64,000 bases of DNA from a virus, in the IMG/VR virus record IMGVR_UViG_3300027631_000002, positions 115,627-179,626 of that record; one strand, written 5' to 3'. Position numbers and translations under genes: made by a program. The notes under the pieces were generated by a model. That model was given only the letters and a program-made list of their open reading frames with translations, did no database searches and was not told the origin of the DNA. Below are positions 8,582 to 16,758 of this stretch, one piece after another. Position 1 is the stretch's first letter. Every line of letters begins with the position of its first letter.

Positions 8582-8653
8582 GATAACTAAACAAGTTATT
8601 ATTCATAGCATTGCTGATTTCTAATACCTTCGGGTCATGACAATCATATAAAT

Positions 8654-8691
8654 AAAAAAAATACTCAAACGAAAGTTTGAGTATTTTTTTT
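8654..8691 (+). terminator. Rho-independent terminator
   Basis: Perfect 10-bp stem ATACTCAAAC/GTTTGAGTAT closed by a GAAA tetraloop and followed by eight T. The interval 8582-8653 upstream holds no gene that I can support. Confidence 0.85.
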
Positions 8692-8699
8692 AATATATA
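8690..8699 (+). promoter_or_regulatory. Late-promoter-like TTAATATATA upstream of the gp55 region
   Basis: The motif directly follows the terminator T-run. A 16-codon frame starts at 8705 and stops at 8755. No convincing gene lies between it and the sigma-factor gene. Confidence 0.4.
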
Positions 8700-8805
8700 C
8701 ATATATGTATTCACTTTATGTTTTAAAAGACCCAGATAGTCTTATTATTAAATAATCAAGAAAAGGTTATTTTTTATTAAACTTTTATAATCATAATTAT
8801 ATAAC

Positions 8806-8902
8806 ATGAAACCATTAAAAGGTAATTAAAGAGTTTACTCTTATAAAAAATGATTTAACGGTTATTTACTTAAACAATAAAGAGCTCTATATAGAGATCA
8901 TA
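8806..8902 (+). other. Out-of-frame 5' extension of the gp55-like gene
   Basis: Upstream of the GTG used for the sigma gene, the same frame stays open back to 8819 and encodes TVIYLNNKELYIEIIVSK. This resembles the N-terminus of T4 gp55 as I recall it (YNYVNNKELLQAIIDWK). That segment contains no ATG, GTG or TTG. The only ATG nearby (8806, MKPLKGN then TAA) is in another frame, and a +1 shift near AAA-G at 8818-8821 would join them. The alternatives are a rare AUU/AUA start, a sequencing indel, or decay. Confidence 0.55.
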
Positions 8903-9229
8903 GTGTCAAAAGCACAAGGACGACTAACAAGAAATGCGGAGAAAATGCTAGAGTTACTAGCAAAAAAGACAATAAGAAAAATGAGATACTGGTCAAATGA
9001 TGACAAGTTAGATTGCTACCAAAGTGGTTTACTAGATATGTTTCAAAACTGGTTCAATTTTAATGAAGACAAATCAATCAATGCATTTGCTTATTTTACA
9101 GAAATCTTTAAAAGAGGATTGGCTAAAGGATGGAATGACCTTTATAAAAAGAAAGGAGATAATGAACATTTAATTAAACTTATCTCAATAAATGGTGCCA
9201 ACGATGGAAATGGATTACACTCAATTTAA
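8903..9229 (+). CDS. 55: Late-transcription sigma factor gp55-like
   Basis: The GTG-initiated frame gives 108 residues. The core NFNEDKSINAFAYFTEIFKRG, then NDLYKKKGD, matches the region-2-like part of T4 gp55, where NFDETKYKNPHAYITQACF occurs. gp55 directs host RNA polymerase to TATAAATA late promoters. This phage has an abundant TTAATATATA element, which fits. T4 gp55 is 185 residues, and conserved-looking sequence continues upstream of the GTG without a normal start (see 8806-8902). The C-terminus (ANDGNGLHSI) looks complete. A small overlapping frame follows. Confidence 0.78.
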   Translation: MSKAQGRLTRNAEKMLELLAKKTIRKMRYWSNDDKLDCYQSGLLDMFQNWFNFNEDKSINAFAYFTEIFKRGLAKGWNDLYKKKGDNEHLIKLISINGANDGNGLHSI

Positions 9230-9335
9230 TATACAAACATTTGATTTAGTCTCAGATCCGGGTTTTTCTACTGCAAATTTTTTTAATAAAAATTATATAA
9301 GAATGAAAAGAATAAGAAACTTATTTAATTTTTAG
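9204..9335 (+). CDS. Small overlapping ORF after gp55 (43 residues)
   Basis: The frame MEMDYTQFNIQTFDL... overlaps the end of the gp55-like gene by 26 nt in another phase and ends in a basic-hydrophobic tail, MKRIRNLFNF. It could be a coupled small protein, or a shifted C-terminal extension of gp55 (T4 gp55 ends in a hydrophobic clamp-binding tail). Length is short and evidence thin. Nothing else is coded before 9362. Confidence 0.3.
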   Translation: MEMDYTQFNIQTFDLVSDPGFSTANFFNKNYIRMKRIRNLFNF

Positions 9336-9361
9336 TATAGAATACTTTTAAACCAATTTTT

Positions 9362-9661
9362 ATGAATAAAGTTTATCTTCAAATCTGGGAAGAGTCAATT
9401 ATTAATCAAGGAACAAGACCTGATGGTTGTTCACTACATATCGACCTAGAATCAAATCAAAAATATTTAAAATCAATCTATGAATTTAGAGAAAATTTAA
9501 AAATACCAAATGATTATGATTCTGCAGTTGGTGAACCAGTTGAGGTCTTGGTAAACGATGATGTTTACAACCTAATAAAGATAGACAAAACAATTAGATT
9601 ATTACAAAACGAATTTAATAATTTAATACAACTAAAAGATATAATACCAAATGATTGTTAG
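9362..9661 (+). CDS. Hypothetical protein, 99 residues
   Basis: The protein starts MNKVYLQIWEE and contains TRPDGCSLHIDLE and a C-terminal amphipathic helix (IDKTIRLLQNEFNNLIQL). No family is recognised. It overlaps the next membrane-protein gene by 11 nt, so the two are probably translated together. Confidence 0.6.
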   Translation: MNKVYLQIWEESIINQGTRPDGCSLHIDLESNQKYLKSIYEFRENLKIPNDYDSAVGEPVEVLVNDDVYNLIKIDKTIRLLQNEFNNLIQLKDIIPNDC

Positions 9662-9980
9662 TTTAATAATTTTATTATTTATAATAAATAATATTTATTT
9701 TCTTAAAAATAGAGATTATTTACAAAAGAATTTTTCGGAAAAAAATAATATTAGATTACTAGATGTTTTATATTATTATATAAATCTATTATACTATGTC
9801 TTTGTATTTATTGGTTTATTTACTGACTATAAGTTATATTTCTATATTTTAACTATAACATACCTATTAAAGTTTCCGCTATATCATATAAATAGAAAGA
9901 TATATCAAATATTTTCATATTTCTATTCACATATAACAATTATTATTTTACTTACTTTATTATATTCCAAACTTTTTTAA
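9651..9980 (+). CDS. Small integral membrane protein, about three transmembrane segments
   Basis: The 109 residues are very hydrophobic and aromatic. Membrane segments are predicted at about residues 2-18, 43-62 and 85-106, with a helix near 64-80 that may form a fourth. A short basic loop (KNRDYLQKNFSEKNNIR) separates the first two. Candidate roles are superinfection exclusion or lysis, but no specific motif supports either. The stop overlaps the convergent gp4-like gene by about 20 nt. Confidence 0.55.
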   Translation: MIVSLIILLFIINNIYFLKNRDYLQKNFSEKNNIRLLDVLYYYINLLYYVFVFIGLFTDYKLYFYILTITYLLKFPLYHINRKIYQIFSYFYSHITIIILLTLLYSKLF

Positions 9981-10487
9981 ATGTAGTTCAGTTATGATTA
10001 TAAAATCATATCCTTTCTTATCACACCAAGAAATCATAGTTTCCCACTTAGTCTTATTCTTATAAGCCATTTTAAGATCATACTCGAAGTTTTTTAACTT
10101 CTTTAATCCATTTTGAGGTACATTCATTTTTCCTTCTTTTAAATCAATTACCATTTGATATTCTTTCATTGGCTTTACTTCAACCACGACTCTCTTTCTA
10201 GTTCCATCTGCAAGTTGCATCTCATAATAAAAGTCTGGATAATAACAGTGTTCTTTAACTCTCATATCACCATTGTCAAAATGAGTCATTTGATAAGGTA
10301 TTTTAAGACACTCTGCACCCCACATTAAAATACTTGAGTTATTATCTAACCAAGTCATTATTCTCTTCTCCCAAGAGCTTCTAAAGTAAACTCCACCGTT
10401 AGTATTTAGTTTCATTACTTTATCCTTATTTATAGGAATAAAATTTCCCTGGTTGTAGTTCTTATTATTTGGTTTTGAATTTATCAT
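9960..10487 (-). CDS. 4: Head-completion nuclease gp4-like (TnsA-type PD-(D/E)XK)
   Basis: The 175-residue protein fits the T4 gp4 head-completion family, required to finish DNA-filled heads before tail joining. YFRSSWEKRIMTWLDNNSSI with LKIPY is the typical start of this fold. YYPDFYYEM supplies the catalytic Asp and VVVEVKPMKEY the E-x-K. A late KGYDFIIITE strand is also conserved. T4 gp4 is similar in length (150). The gene lies among morphogenesis genes. Confidence 0.8.
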   Translation of the reverse strand: MINSKPNNKNYNQGNFIPINKDKVMKLNTNGGVYFRSSWEKRIMTWLDNNSSILMWGAECLKIPYQMTHFDNGDMRVKEHCYYPDFYYEMQLADGTRKRVVVEVKPMKEYQMVIDLKEGKMNVPQNGLKKLKNFEYDLKMAYKNKTKWETMISWCDKKGYDFIIITELHLKKFGI

Positions 10488-10489
10488 AT

Positions 10490-10499
10490 TTTATATATA
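10490..10499 (+). promoter_or_regulatory. Late-promoter-like TTTATATATA, 18 nt before ATG
   Basis: The element sits between divergent genes and precedes the gene starting at 10518. Confidence 0.4.
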
Positions 10500-10517
10500 A
10501 ATAAAAATAATTCTCTT

Positions 10518-11222
10518 ATGGCAGTTGTTGATTCTTTGTTAGAACGTGTTAAACTAGCTTTACTTTATAACGGAAATGGAATAGTTGAAAATTTTAAAAA
10601 TAACTCCTTATTTTTCTATGATAAGTATAGTAAATCTAGTAAAGATGTTGAATCTATAAATATTAAAGATATTTATCCTGGTGGGTTTTACTTTTTTCAC
10701 TATAAAGACGATTCTAATTGGATGAAATATTCACCAGTATTTGTTGTCGATTTTAAAAAATTTGAAGATAAAGTAATTCTATTTGCAGTGAATTTTAATT
10801 TTATTCCGATGGAGATAAGAGCTCAGATATTTAATAAGTATATACAAACAAATGACTTTGAAAACAATACTTTCTTAAAGGTAAATTATGAAGGAATGTA
10901 TAAAGAATTGTTAAATTCTGGATTTGAATATGCTTTAATGGAGTTTAATGCAGTACAACTAGTTTTGGTTCATAGAATTCATTTAGAACTACTACCTAGA
11001 TTTCTTTATTCTCAACATCCTATCAATAAATATGATCCACAAAAACTAGTACAAATTTGGCAAGCAAAACTTTCTAGTAGAAATGAAAGACATAAAGAAG
11101 TAATCTCATCTATTCTAAGTGACTTCTATGATGTAAATAACGAAATATCAGACAAATATAATGTTATGAGAGATCATATAAAACGTCTTCAGACCAGTCT
11201 TACCAAGTACGGAAAAAGATAG
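10518..11222 (+). CDS. Conserved T4-like virion protein, role uncertain
   Basis: The 234-residue protein contains IYPGGFYFFHYKDDSNWMKYSP followed by VFVVDFKKFEDKVILFAVNFNFIPMEIRAQIFNKY. I recall this layout (P-G-x2-Y-x-F-x-Y, a short linker, then a N-x2-F-x-P-x(3)-R-A strand-helix) from marine T4-like phage proteins variously named DNA end protector or wedge protein. I cannot decide between those names. The C-terminus is a coiled-coil-like helix (SDKYNVMRDHIKRLQTSLTKYG). It lies upstream of the portal region. Confidence 0.6.
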   Translation: MAVVDSLLERVKLALLYNGNGIVENFKNNSLFFYDKYSKSSKDVESINIKDIYPGGFYFFHYKDDSNWMKYSPVFVVDFKKFEDKVILFAVNFNFIPMEIRAQIFNKYIQTNDFENNTFLKVNYEGMYKELLNSGFEYALMEFNAVQLVLVHRIHLELLPRFLYSQHPINKYDPQKLVQIWQAKLSSRNERHKEVISSILSDFYDVNNEISDKYNVMRDHIKRLQTSLTKYGKR

Positions 11223-11250
11223 TAAAATGTAGAAAGGAAGAAGTTTATTT

Positions 11251-11260
11251 TTTATATATA
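11251..11260 (+). promoter_or_regulatory. Late-promoter-like TTTATATATA, 5 nt before ATG
   Basis: The element is followed by GTTAT and the ATG of the small helix-turn-helix gene; short-spacing class. Confidence 0.45.
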
Positions 11261-11265
11261 GTTAT

Positions 11266-11415
11266 ATGAAAGCAAAAGATATAATGGAAAAATATAATAT
11301 AACTCGAAGAACATTACATAATTGGGTTAAAAAAGGTGTTATCGAAGTAGAACTTACTCCAACAGGTAGATATATCTACATTGAAAAAAATAAAAAGTCT
11401 GATGAAAAGTTGTAG
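11266..11415 (+). CDS. Small MerR-like helix-turn-helix protein
   Basis: The 49-residue frame MKAKDIMEKYNITRRTLHNW, then VKKGVIEVELTPTGRYIYI, is a compact MerR/excisionase-type winged helix. It resembles the DNA-binding start of IS607-type recombinases. It overlaps the HNH endonuclease gene by 14 nt in another phase. A seven-A run at 11384-11390 just before the overlap could allow slippage that fuses HTH and HNH. The pair probably forms one mobile endonuclease unit, with the HTH supplying site recognition (inference). Confidence 0.6.
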   Translation: MKAKDIMEKYNITRRTLHNWVKKGVIEVELTPTGRYIYIEKNKKSDEKL

Positions 11416-12127
11416 TAAATGTAAGTTAGATAAAGAATTGACTTTATTCTATAAATGTTCATCTAGTAAAGATGGTCATAGGTCAAATTGTATTACTTGT
11501 TGTAAACAATGGAAAATTGATAATAAAGAAAAAATAAATGACTATTTAGTAAGTAATAAGGAAAGACTTTCTAAAAATAGAAGTGAGAGATACCAGCTCA
11601 ATAAAGATTTCTTTATCTTAAAATCATCCAACTATTATAAAAATAATAGAGAAGAAATTAAACTCAAATCAAATCTATATTATGAGAATAATAAAGAATC
11701 TAAGTTAGAGTATCAAAAAGAGTATCAAAAAAATAATAAAGATAAGAGAAATACTTATCTAAGTGAAAGAAGACTGAATGATCCCTTATTTAGACTAATA
11801 ACAAATGTTAGGAATTTAATATATAATTCATTCTATTATAATGGATATTCAAAAAATTCAAAGACCGAAGAACTATTAGGATGTTCTTTTGAAGAATTAA
11901 AAGAGTATTTAGAATCTAAGTTTGAACCTTGGATGAACTGGGATAATAGAGGATTGTATAGTGGTGAGTTTAACTATGGTTGGGATATAGATCATGTTAT
12001 ACCATTATCAAGTGTAAATAAAGAAGATGAAATAATAAAATTAAATCACTATACTAATTTACAACCACTCTGTAGTAAAATAAACAGAGATATAAAGAAA
12101 GATAATTTAGAATATGGCGTCATATAA
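11402..12127 (+). CDS. HNH homing endonuclease
   Basis: The 241-residue protein starts MKSCSKCKLDKELTLFYKC, with a two-CxxC zinc finger (CSKC, then CITC). A Lys/Asn-rich linker follows, and then an HNH domain: WDIDHVIPLSS, a central NHYTNLQPLCSKIN and a final RDIKKDN. The catalytic His lies in IDHVIP. The ATG was preferred to an upstream TTG because the Cys motif follows it at once. The gene runs into the portal gene with a 14-nt overlap, the typical position of a phage homing endonuclease beside a conserved target. Confidence 0.8.
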   Translation: MKSCSKCKLDKELTLFYKCSSSKDGHRSNCITCCKQWKIDNKEKINDYLVSNKERLSKNRSERYQLNKDFFILKSSNYYKNNREEIKLKSNLYYENNKESKLEYQKEYQKNNKDKRNTYLSERRLNDPLFRLITNVRNLIYNSFYYNGYSKNSKTEELLGCSFEELKEYLESKFEPWMNWDNRGLYSGEFNYGWDIDHVIPLSSVNKEDEIIKLNHYTNLQPLCSKINRDIKKDNLEYGVI

Positions 12128-13877
12128 TAATTTCAGTCAAGAAAATCAAAATAACGTTGGATCAAACTTTGCGATGGTAAATTCATCTGGAGTTGAGAAT
12201 AAAGGCTTGTTTAGTAGGATTTTGAGAAACTTATCATCATATGGAATGAACTTTGATGACATGATTGTGAGGAATCAAGTAGGTATTGGTATCAATGAAG
12301 ATCCATACGCTGCTAAAGGAAATTCGATGTACGATTTTTTTTCAAGCCGGGCGGTTGCATCAGTATTGAATAGAAAATCTATTCCTTATTTAGATAAAGC
12401 TTACGCAGATAAAAGAAGAATTTTAAGAGAGTATTCAGTTAAAGATGAAATTAGAGACTTTATAAGCACTGTTGCAGACGAATGTATAGTGTATAATGAT
12501 GAGAGAGATTTCTGTTCTGTTACTGCACTTCCAACGTCTTATTCACAAGAAGTACAAGATAAGTACCAAGAGTATTTTGAAAGAATTTATAACAAGTTTG
12601 GATTTGCAGATAATATCACTGCGTGGAACATGATGAAGGATTTCTTAATTGATGGTTATTTAGCACTTGAGATTATTTATGATGATAAAAAGAAGAATAT
12701 TATTGGATTTAATAGAATTAGACCAGAGACAGTAGTTCCTGCATATGAACCAAGTATAGGACACTTATGGATTCAGTTCCCTGAAGATCCACAATTAAGA
12801 AGAATATTTTTAGATTCACAATTAGTTTATATTTCATATTCAACTCAAAATGAATTTTCCGAAACATCATATATAGAGGGTTTAATTAAGCCTTATAATC
12901 AATTAAAGATTTTACAACAAACAAGAATTATGTTTAACATTATCAATGCTACTGTTTATCAAAAGTTCACTATTCCAATTAAAGGAATGTCTAGACAAAG
13001 AGCAGAAGAACAAATAGGTCAATTGATTCATGATTATTCAGAAGAAGTAGAATGGGATGAATCATTGGGTACAATGACGATCAATGGTTCTAAACATTTA
13101 CCTTACAACAAACAAGTTTGGTTTCCTGATGGGGATGGTGGTACTCCTAATATGGAATTAGTTTCTCCACAAGGACATAACTTAAATGATGATTCAATGT
13201 TAGATTGGTTCTTCAAAGCTTTAAAAAGATCTTCTAAGATTCCAATGTCAAGATTTGAAAGTGATAATGGTGGGGGTAATCTAGTTACCGATGCTGCTGA
13301 GATGACAAGAGATGAGATTAAGTTTCATAACTTTATTAGTAGATTACGAGCAAATTTTAAAGAATTGATTGTTAAACCACTAAGACTACAAATGTTGATA
13401 GAGTTTCCTGAGTTTATAGAGGATGAATTCTTTACAAATGGAGTCGATGTTACTTTTTTCTCAAATCAAGTATTTGAAGAATGGAAGAAATTAAATAATT
13501 TAGAAAAGAAATCAGGTATTGTTGGAACATTACTTGGTGTAATGAATGGTGAGAAACCATACTTTCATATTGACTGGATCATGGATAACATATTTAAACT
13601 TACTCCTGAAGAAAAAGCAGAAAACCAAAAATGTTGGGATAAAGATGCTATGAATGCTGCTGCTAATGCAACTGGTGAACCTGGTATGCCATCTGAAGGT
13701 GGTGGAGGTGGTGGAATGCCATCAGAAGGTGGTGCTCCTCCAGAAGGAGGTAGTCAAATCGCTCCAGAAGGTGGTGGTGCTCAAGCCGCTCCAGAAGGTG
13801 GTGGTGCTCAAGCCGCACCTCAAGCCGCACCTGAAGCTCCTCCTGCACCTGAATCCGGTGGGGAATTTGAATTCTAA
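12114..13877 (+). CDS. 20: Portal protein gp20-like
   Basis: The 587-residue protein matches the T4 gp20 portal, the dodecameric DNA-entry ring. Diagnostic stretches include IRDFISTVADECIVYNDE (T4 VSEIVSDAIVYEDD), IKPYNQLKILQQTRIMFNI and LDWFFKALKRSSKIPMSRFE, then TRDEIKFHNFISRLR (T4 TRDELTFAKFIRELQ). The last 60 residues form a Gly/Ala/Pro/Glu low-complexity tail with repeats of the type EGGGAQAAP, not present in T4. The gene is followed by a bidirectional terminator and then, after an inserted minus-strand block, the protease and capsid genes in T4 order. Confidence 0.93.
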   Translation: MASYNNFSQENQNNVGSNFAMVNSSGVENKGLFSRILRNLSSYGMNFDDMIVRNQVGIGINEDPYAAKGNSMYDFFSSRAVASVLNRKSIPYLDKAYADKRRILREYSVKDEIRDFISTVADECIVYNDERDFCSVTALPTSYSQEVQDKYQEYFERIYNKFGFADNITAWNMMKDFLIDGYLALEIIYDDKKKNIIGFNRIRPETVVPAYEPSIGHLWIQFPEDPQLRRIFLDSQLVYISYSTQNEFSETSYIEGLIKPYNQLKILQQTRIMFNIINATVYQKFTIPIKGMSRQRAEEQIGQLIHDYSEEVEWDESLGTMTINGSKHLPYNKQVWFPDGDGGTPNMELVSPQGHNLNDDSMLDWFFKALKRSSKIPMSRFESDNGGGNLVTDAAEMTRDEIKFHNFISRLRANFKELIVKPLRLQMLIEFPEFIEDEFFTNGVDVTFFSNQVFEEWKKLNNLEKKSGIVGTLLGVMNGEKPYFHIDWIMDNIFKLTPEEKAENQKCWDKDAMNAAANATGEPGMPSEGGGGGGMPSEGGAPPEGGSQIAPEGGGAQAAPEGGGAQAAPQAAPEAPPAPESGGEFEF

Positions 13878-13883
13878 TATAAA

Positions 13884-13916
13884 TAAAAAATCCTTTCAAT
13901 TGAAAGGATTTTTTTT
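13884..13916. terminator. Bidirectional terminator after the portal gene
   Basis: Stem ATCCTTTCA/TGAAAGGAT with A and T runs on either side, between convergent genes. Confidence 0.85.
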
Positions 13917-14334
13917 ATGCAGCATTTTTTGGTGCTTCTATTATAAAGTTTAAAGTCTTTTCATATAGAAATTGACTTACTTCAACTTCCATACCTACCT
14001 GCATCATTGTTTTAACTATTCTACCACATTCTGTATCAAGTACTTTAGATTTTAAAGTAAGTTTCTCAATCTTATTATTATTTAAGACAAATGTCATTCC
14101 TGTTATAGAACAACACACCTTTTTTAAGTATACCTGATGACTATGTTGATCATCGAGTGTAATATATTTCTGAATATCATCAATATCAAACTGTATTTTT
14201 TTACTACCTTCTAAAAGATAATTTAATTTTATCTCACGATAAACAGATTTCCAAGTTGGATAACTAGAAAGTGCTAAATTATAATCATCAAATTCTAAAT
14301 CATCTGCTAATATAACATCAAATAAATAGTCCAT
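13915..14334 (-). CDS. Hypothetical protein coupled to RNase R
   Basis: The 139-residue protein (MDYLFDVILADDLEFDDYN...) is not recognised. It is acidic at the N-terminus and has a strand-rich centre (GMTFVLNNNKIEKLTLKSK). Its ATG shares one base with the RNase R stop codon (TAATG), so translation is coupled and a shared role is plausible but unproven. Confidence 0.6.
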   Translation of the reverse strand: MDYLFDVILADDLEFDDYNLALSSYPTWKSVYREIKLNYLLEGSKKIQFDIDDIQKYITLDDQHSHQVYLKKVCCSITGMTFVLNNNKIEKLTLKSKVLDTECGRIVKTMMQVGMEVEVSQFLYEKTLNFIIEAPKNAA

Positions 14335-16217
14335 TAGAACAATTCAAAATCGATTTGTTTTCTGTCTAGATCAACTGATTTAACAATTACTTTTACTTCA
14401 TCACCTAATCTTACTGATCCACCTGATTTTAAATTAACTGTATAGTTTTCTGCATCTACTTTATGATTTCCATTATATCTAACCATACCTTCACATTTAC
14501 TTTCAATAAGTTCAACATACATACCCCAATCGGTTACTCCTGATATAATTCCATCAAATACTTGTCCGATTTTATCTTCTAAGAATTCAATCTGTTTATA
14601 TTTAATAGAATCTCTTTGAGCTTTTGCTGCTAAGATTTCTCTTTCAGAACACCATTTTGCCATACCTTCAATCTTTTGAGGACTTCCATTAGATTTCTTA
14701 TTTAAAAAGTCTAATAGAACTCTATGAGTGATTAAGTCTGGATATCTTCTGATTGGTGATGTAAAGTGAGAATAATGAGTAAACCCTAATCCATAGTGTC
14801 CAGAGTTTACTATTGTATAACTTGCTTTAGACATACATCTTGTGATTAAAGTTTCAATCATATTTTCTTCTGGTTTACCTTTTATGTCAGCAACTAGTTC
14901 ATTTATAGATTTTTTCAAATCTTGTGTATTTTCAACAACATCTAAAGTATATCCAAAATTCTTACATATTAGAGAAAGTGCTTCTAACTTCTCAACATTA
15001 GGAGTACTATGTACTCTATAAACATTGTGATACTTCGCATCATAAAGAAGTTTTGCAACTAATTTATTGGCAAGTAACATATATTCTTCAATTAGTTTAT
15101 TTGCATCTTTCTGTTCTTTGAAGAAAACTCCAATAGGTTTCTTAGTAGTTGGCTCTAATTTGAATCTAACTTCTATACCACCCATTTCGATAGAACCATC
15201 ACTGATTCTTTGTTTTCTCATTTTCTTAGCAATAGTATCTAATAATAATATTTCGGTTTTGAAATCTCCTTCTTTACCTTCAATTATTTCTTGAGCTTCT
15301 TCATAAGAATATCTTCTATCTGAGTGTATTATAGTTTTTCCAAACCATTTATCTAATAGTTTTCCATCACTATCTAATTTAACTATAACTGAGAAACAAA
15401 GTTTATCTTCATTAGGTCTTAACGAACATACTCCATTACTTAATCTCTCTGGTAACATTGGTACACATCTATCAACTAAGTAAACTGATGTTGCTCTTTT
15501 AATAGCTTCTTCATCAATTATTCCACCTTCTTTAACATAGTGTGAAACATCTGCAATATGTATACCTACTTCTACTGTATTATCATCAAGTATATTAACC
15601 GAAAGAGCGTCGTCAAAATCTTTGGCGTCGACTGGGTCAATTGTAAATGTTGTGATATTTCTTAAATCTCGTCTGTTACTGATTTCTGATTCGTGAATTG
15701 TGAAGTCTATCAATTCCGCCTCGGCTTCTACCATTAAAGGAAAGTTGTTTGGTAAACCGTACTCATACATAATTGAGTTCATTTCTGCATTATTTTCACC
15801 TGAACTACCAAGTATCTCTACTATTTTTGCTTTTGGTGATTTTGTTCCTGGTTCCCAGTCGATTAGTTCGACAAGAACTTTTTGATCGTGTATTGCATCG
15901 TTTTCTCCTTTTATATAAAAGTCGACACCTATTTTTTGACTGTCTGGTACTACAAAGATTAGTCTTTTATTTTCTTTGTTTATTTGTACTTTACCAACAA
16001 ATTGTGTTCTGAATCTTTCGAGAACTTCAATAACTTCGGCTTCAATTTTATTGTTCTTAGTTATTGTTTTAACTTTAACTTTATCACCATTAAGTGAGTT
16101 AAGTGTATTTTTCTTAAATATGAAGAGATTTTTATCTCCTATATCTATTGAGGCATTTCCGCTGTTTGCGAAATCGATAGTGCCCTCAAAAACACTATCT
16201 TCTTTAATTTTATTCAT
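14334..16217 (-). CDS. rnr: Ribonuclease R family 3'-5' exoribonuclease
   Basis: The 627-residue enzyme has the order of bacterial RNase R: N-terminal cold-shock-like OB region, RNB catalytic domain, C-terminal S1 domain. The RNB core shows TFTIDPVDAKDFDDALSV with the four metal-binding Asp residues, then VGIHIADVSHYV, and later FTHYSHFTSPIRRYPDLITH. The S1 part is GQVFDGIISGVTDWGMYVE. Cellular RNase R is usually 700-800 residues, so the N-terminal extension is reduced. RNase R degrades structured RNA and nonstop mRNAs during trans-translation. That is notable because a tmRNA is encoded 10 kb away. An endonuclease remnant overlaps its 5' end by 8 nt. Confidence 0.92.
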   Translation of the reverse strand: MNKIKEDSVFEGTIDFANSGNASIDIGDKNLFIFKKNTLNSLNGDKVKVKTITKNNKIEAEVIEVLERFRTQFVGKVQINKENKRLIFVVPDSQKIGVDFYIKGENDAIHDQKVLVELIDWEPGTKSPKAKIVEILGSSGENNAEMNSIMYEYGLPNNFPLMVEAEAELIDFTIHESEISNRRDLRNITTFTIDPVDAKDFDDALSVNILDDNTVEVGIHIADVSHYVKEGGIIDEEAIKRATSVYLVDRCVPMLPERLSNGVCSLRPNEDKLCFSVIVKLDSDGKLLDKWFGKTIIHSDRRYSYEEAQEIIEGKEGDFKTEILLLDTIAKKMRKQRISDGSIEMGGIEVRFKLEPTTKKPIGVFFKEQKDANKLIEEYMLLANKLVAKLLYDAKYHNVYRVHSTPNVEKLEALSLICKNFGYTLDVVENTQDLKKSINELVADIKGKPEENMIETLITRCMSKASYTIVNSGHYGLGFTHYSHFTSPIRRYPDLITHRVLLDFLNKKSNGSPQKIEGMAKWCSEREILAAKAQRDSIKYKQIEFLEDKIGQVFDGIISGVTDWGMYVELIESKCEGMVRYNGNHKVDAENYTVNLKSGGSVRLGDEVKVIVKSVDLDRKQIDFELF

Positions 16218-16617
16218 TATTTAATTTTTTTTTGTTTTTAGAAATGTTATCTACTCCATACTTCTGTACTAATGTTTTCTTCATCTTTTCTAAAACTTTT
16301 TTATTCTGTATCGGATAATCAACTCCGAAATTTTTTCTTAATGTTTCTTTTCTTTTAACTTCAGAACACTTTCTACAATAATAATCTCCCCAATCATTAT
16401 CATATTTTAAGTAGTTCTTATAGATTACTTCTTTTTCAATTCCACAAGTGTCACATTTACATTTGATTTTGTAATGTGATCCTTTCGGTAATAATTCAAC
16501 TGGAATTATAATTTCTTCACTTATATACACATCATATCCTAAATCATCATAATAGTTGTAATTTGACTCAGTGATTTTCACATTTATCTCTCTTGATAGG
16601 ATCATAAAAAACCGCAT
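16210..16617 (-). CDS. Truncated homing-endonuclease-like protein (DNA-binding part only)
   Basis: The 135-residue protein has a zinc ribbon (CKCDTCGIEKEV, then YYCRKCSEV). Two repeats of the type KxGVDxPxQNKKVLEKMKKT and QKYGVDNISKNKKK follow, as in the DNA-binding region of phage endonucleases. It then stops with no catalytic domain. I read it as a remnant, though a functional small DNA-binding protein is possible. It overlaps the RNase R start by 8 nt. A Bacteroidetes-type -7 box lies upstream. Confidence 0.6.
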   Translation of the reverse strand: MRFFMILSREINVKITESNYNYYDDLGYDVYISEEIIIPVELLPKGSHYKIKCKCDTCGIEKEVIYKNYLKYDNDWGDYYCRKCSEVKRKETLRKNFGVDYPIQNKKVLEKMKKTLVQKYGVDNISKNKKKLNNE

Positions 16618-16664
16618 TTTTTTAAGTATTTATTAAATATAGCGTTTCTCCTCTAAAATTTTCA

Positions 16665-16672
16665 CAAAGATA
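16665..16672 (-). promoter_or_regulatory. Candidate host-type -7 box TATCTTTG
   Basis: The element fits the Bacteroidetes TAnnTTTG consensus on the minus strand, about 48 nt before the ATG. A well-placed -33 TTTG is not evident. Confidence 0.4.
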
Positions 16673-16758
16673 AAAAATCCAGTAGATATACCTAATAAAA
16701 ATCAAAAAAATTTTTTTACTATAAAGAATCCACCTTTAAAATTTTATTGTTTTCCAGG

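Noticed and set aside
8582-8653. Possible tRNA or small RNA before the terminator
   Set aside because: No cloverleaf or acceptor pairing could be drawn.
8705-8755. Short frame MYSLYVLKDPDSLIIK as a GIY-YIG endonuclease start
   Set aside because: It stops after 16 codons and no continuation in any phase restores a YIG motif or catalytic Arg.
9204-9335. gp33-like late co-activator in the small frame after gp55
   Set aside because: Only the position and a hydrophobic tail suggest it; no sequence match could be made.
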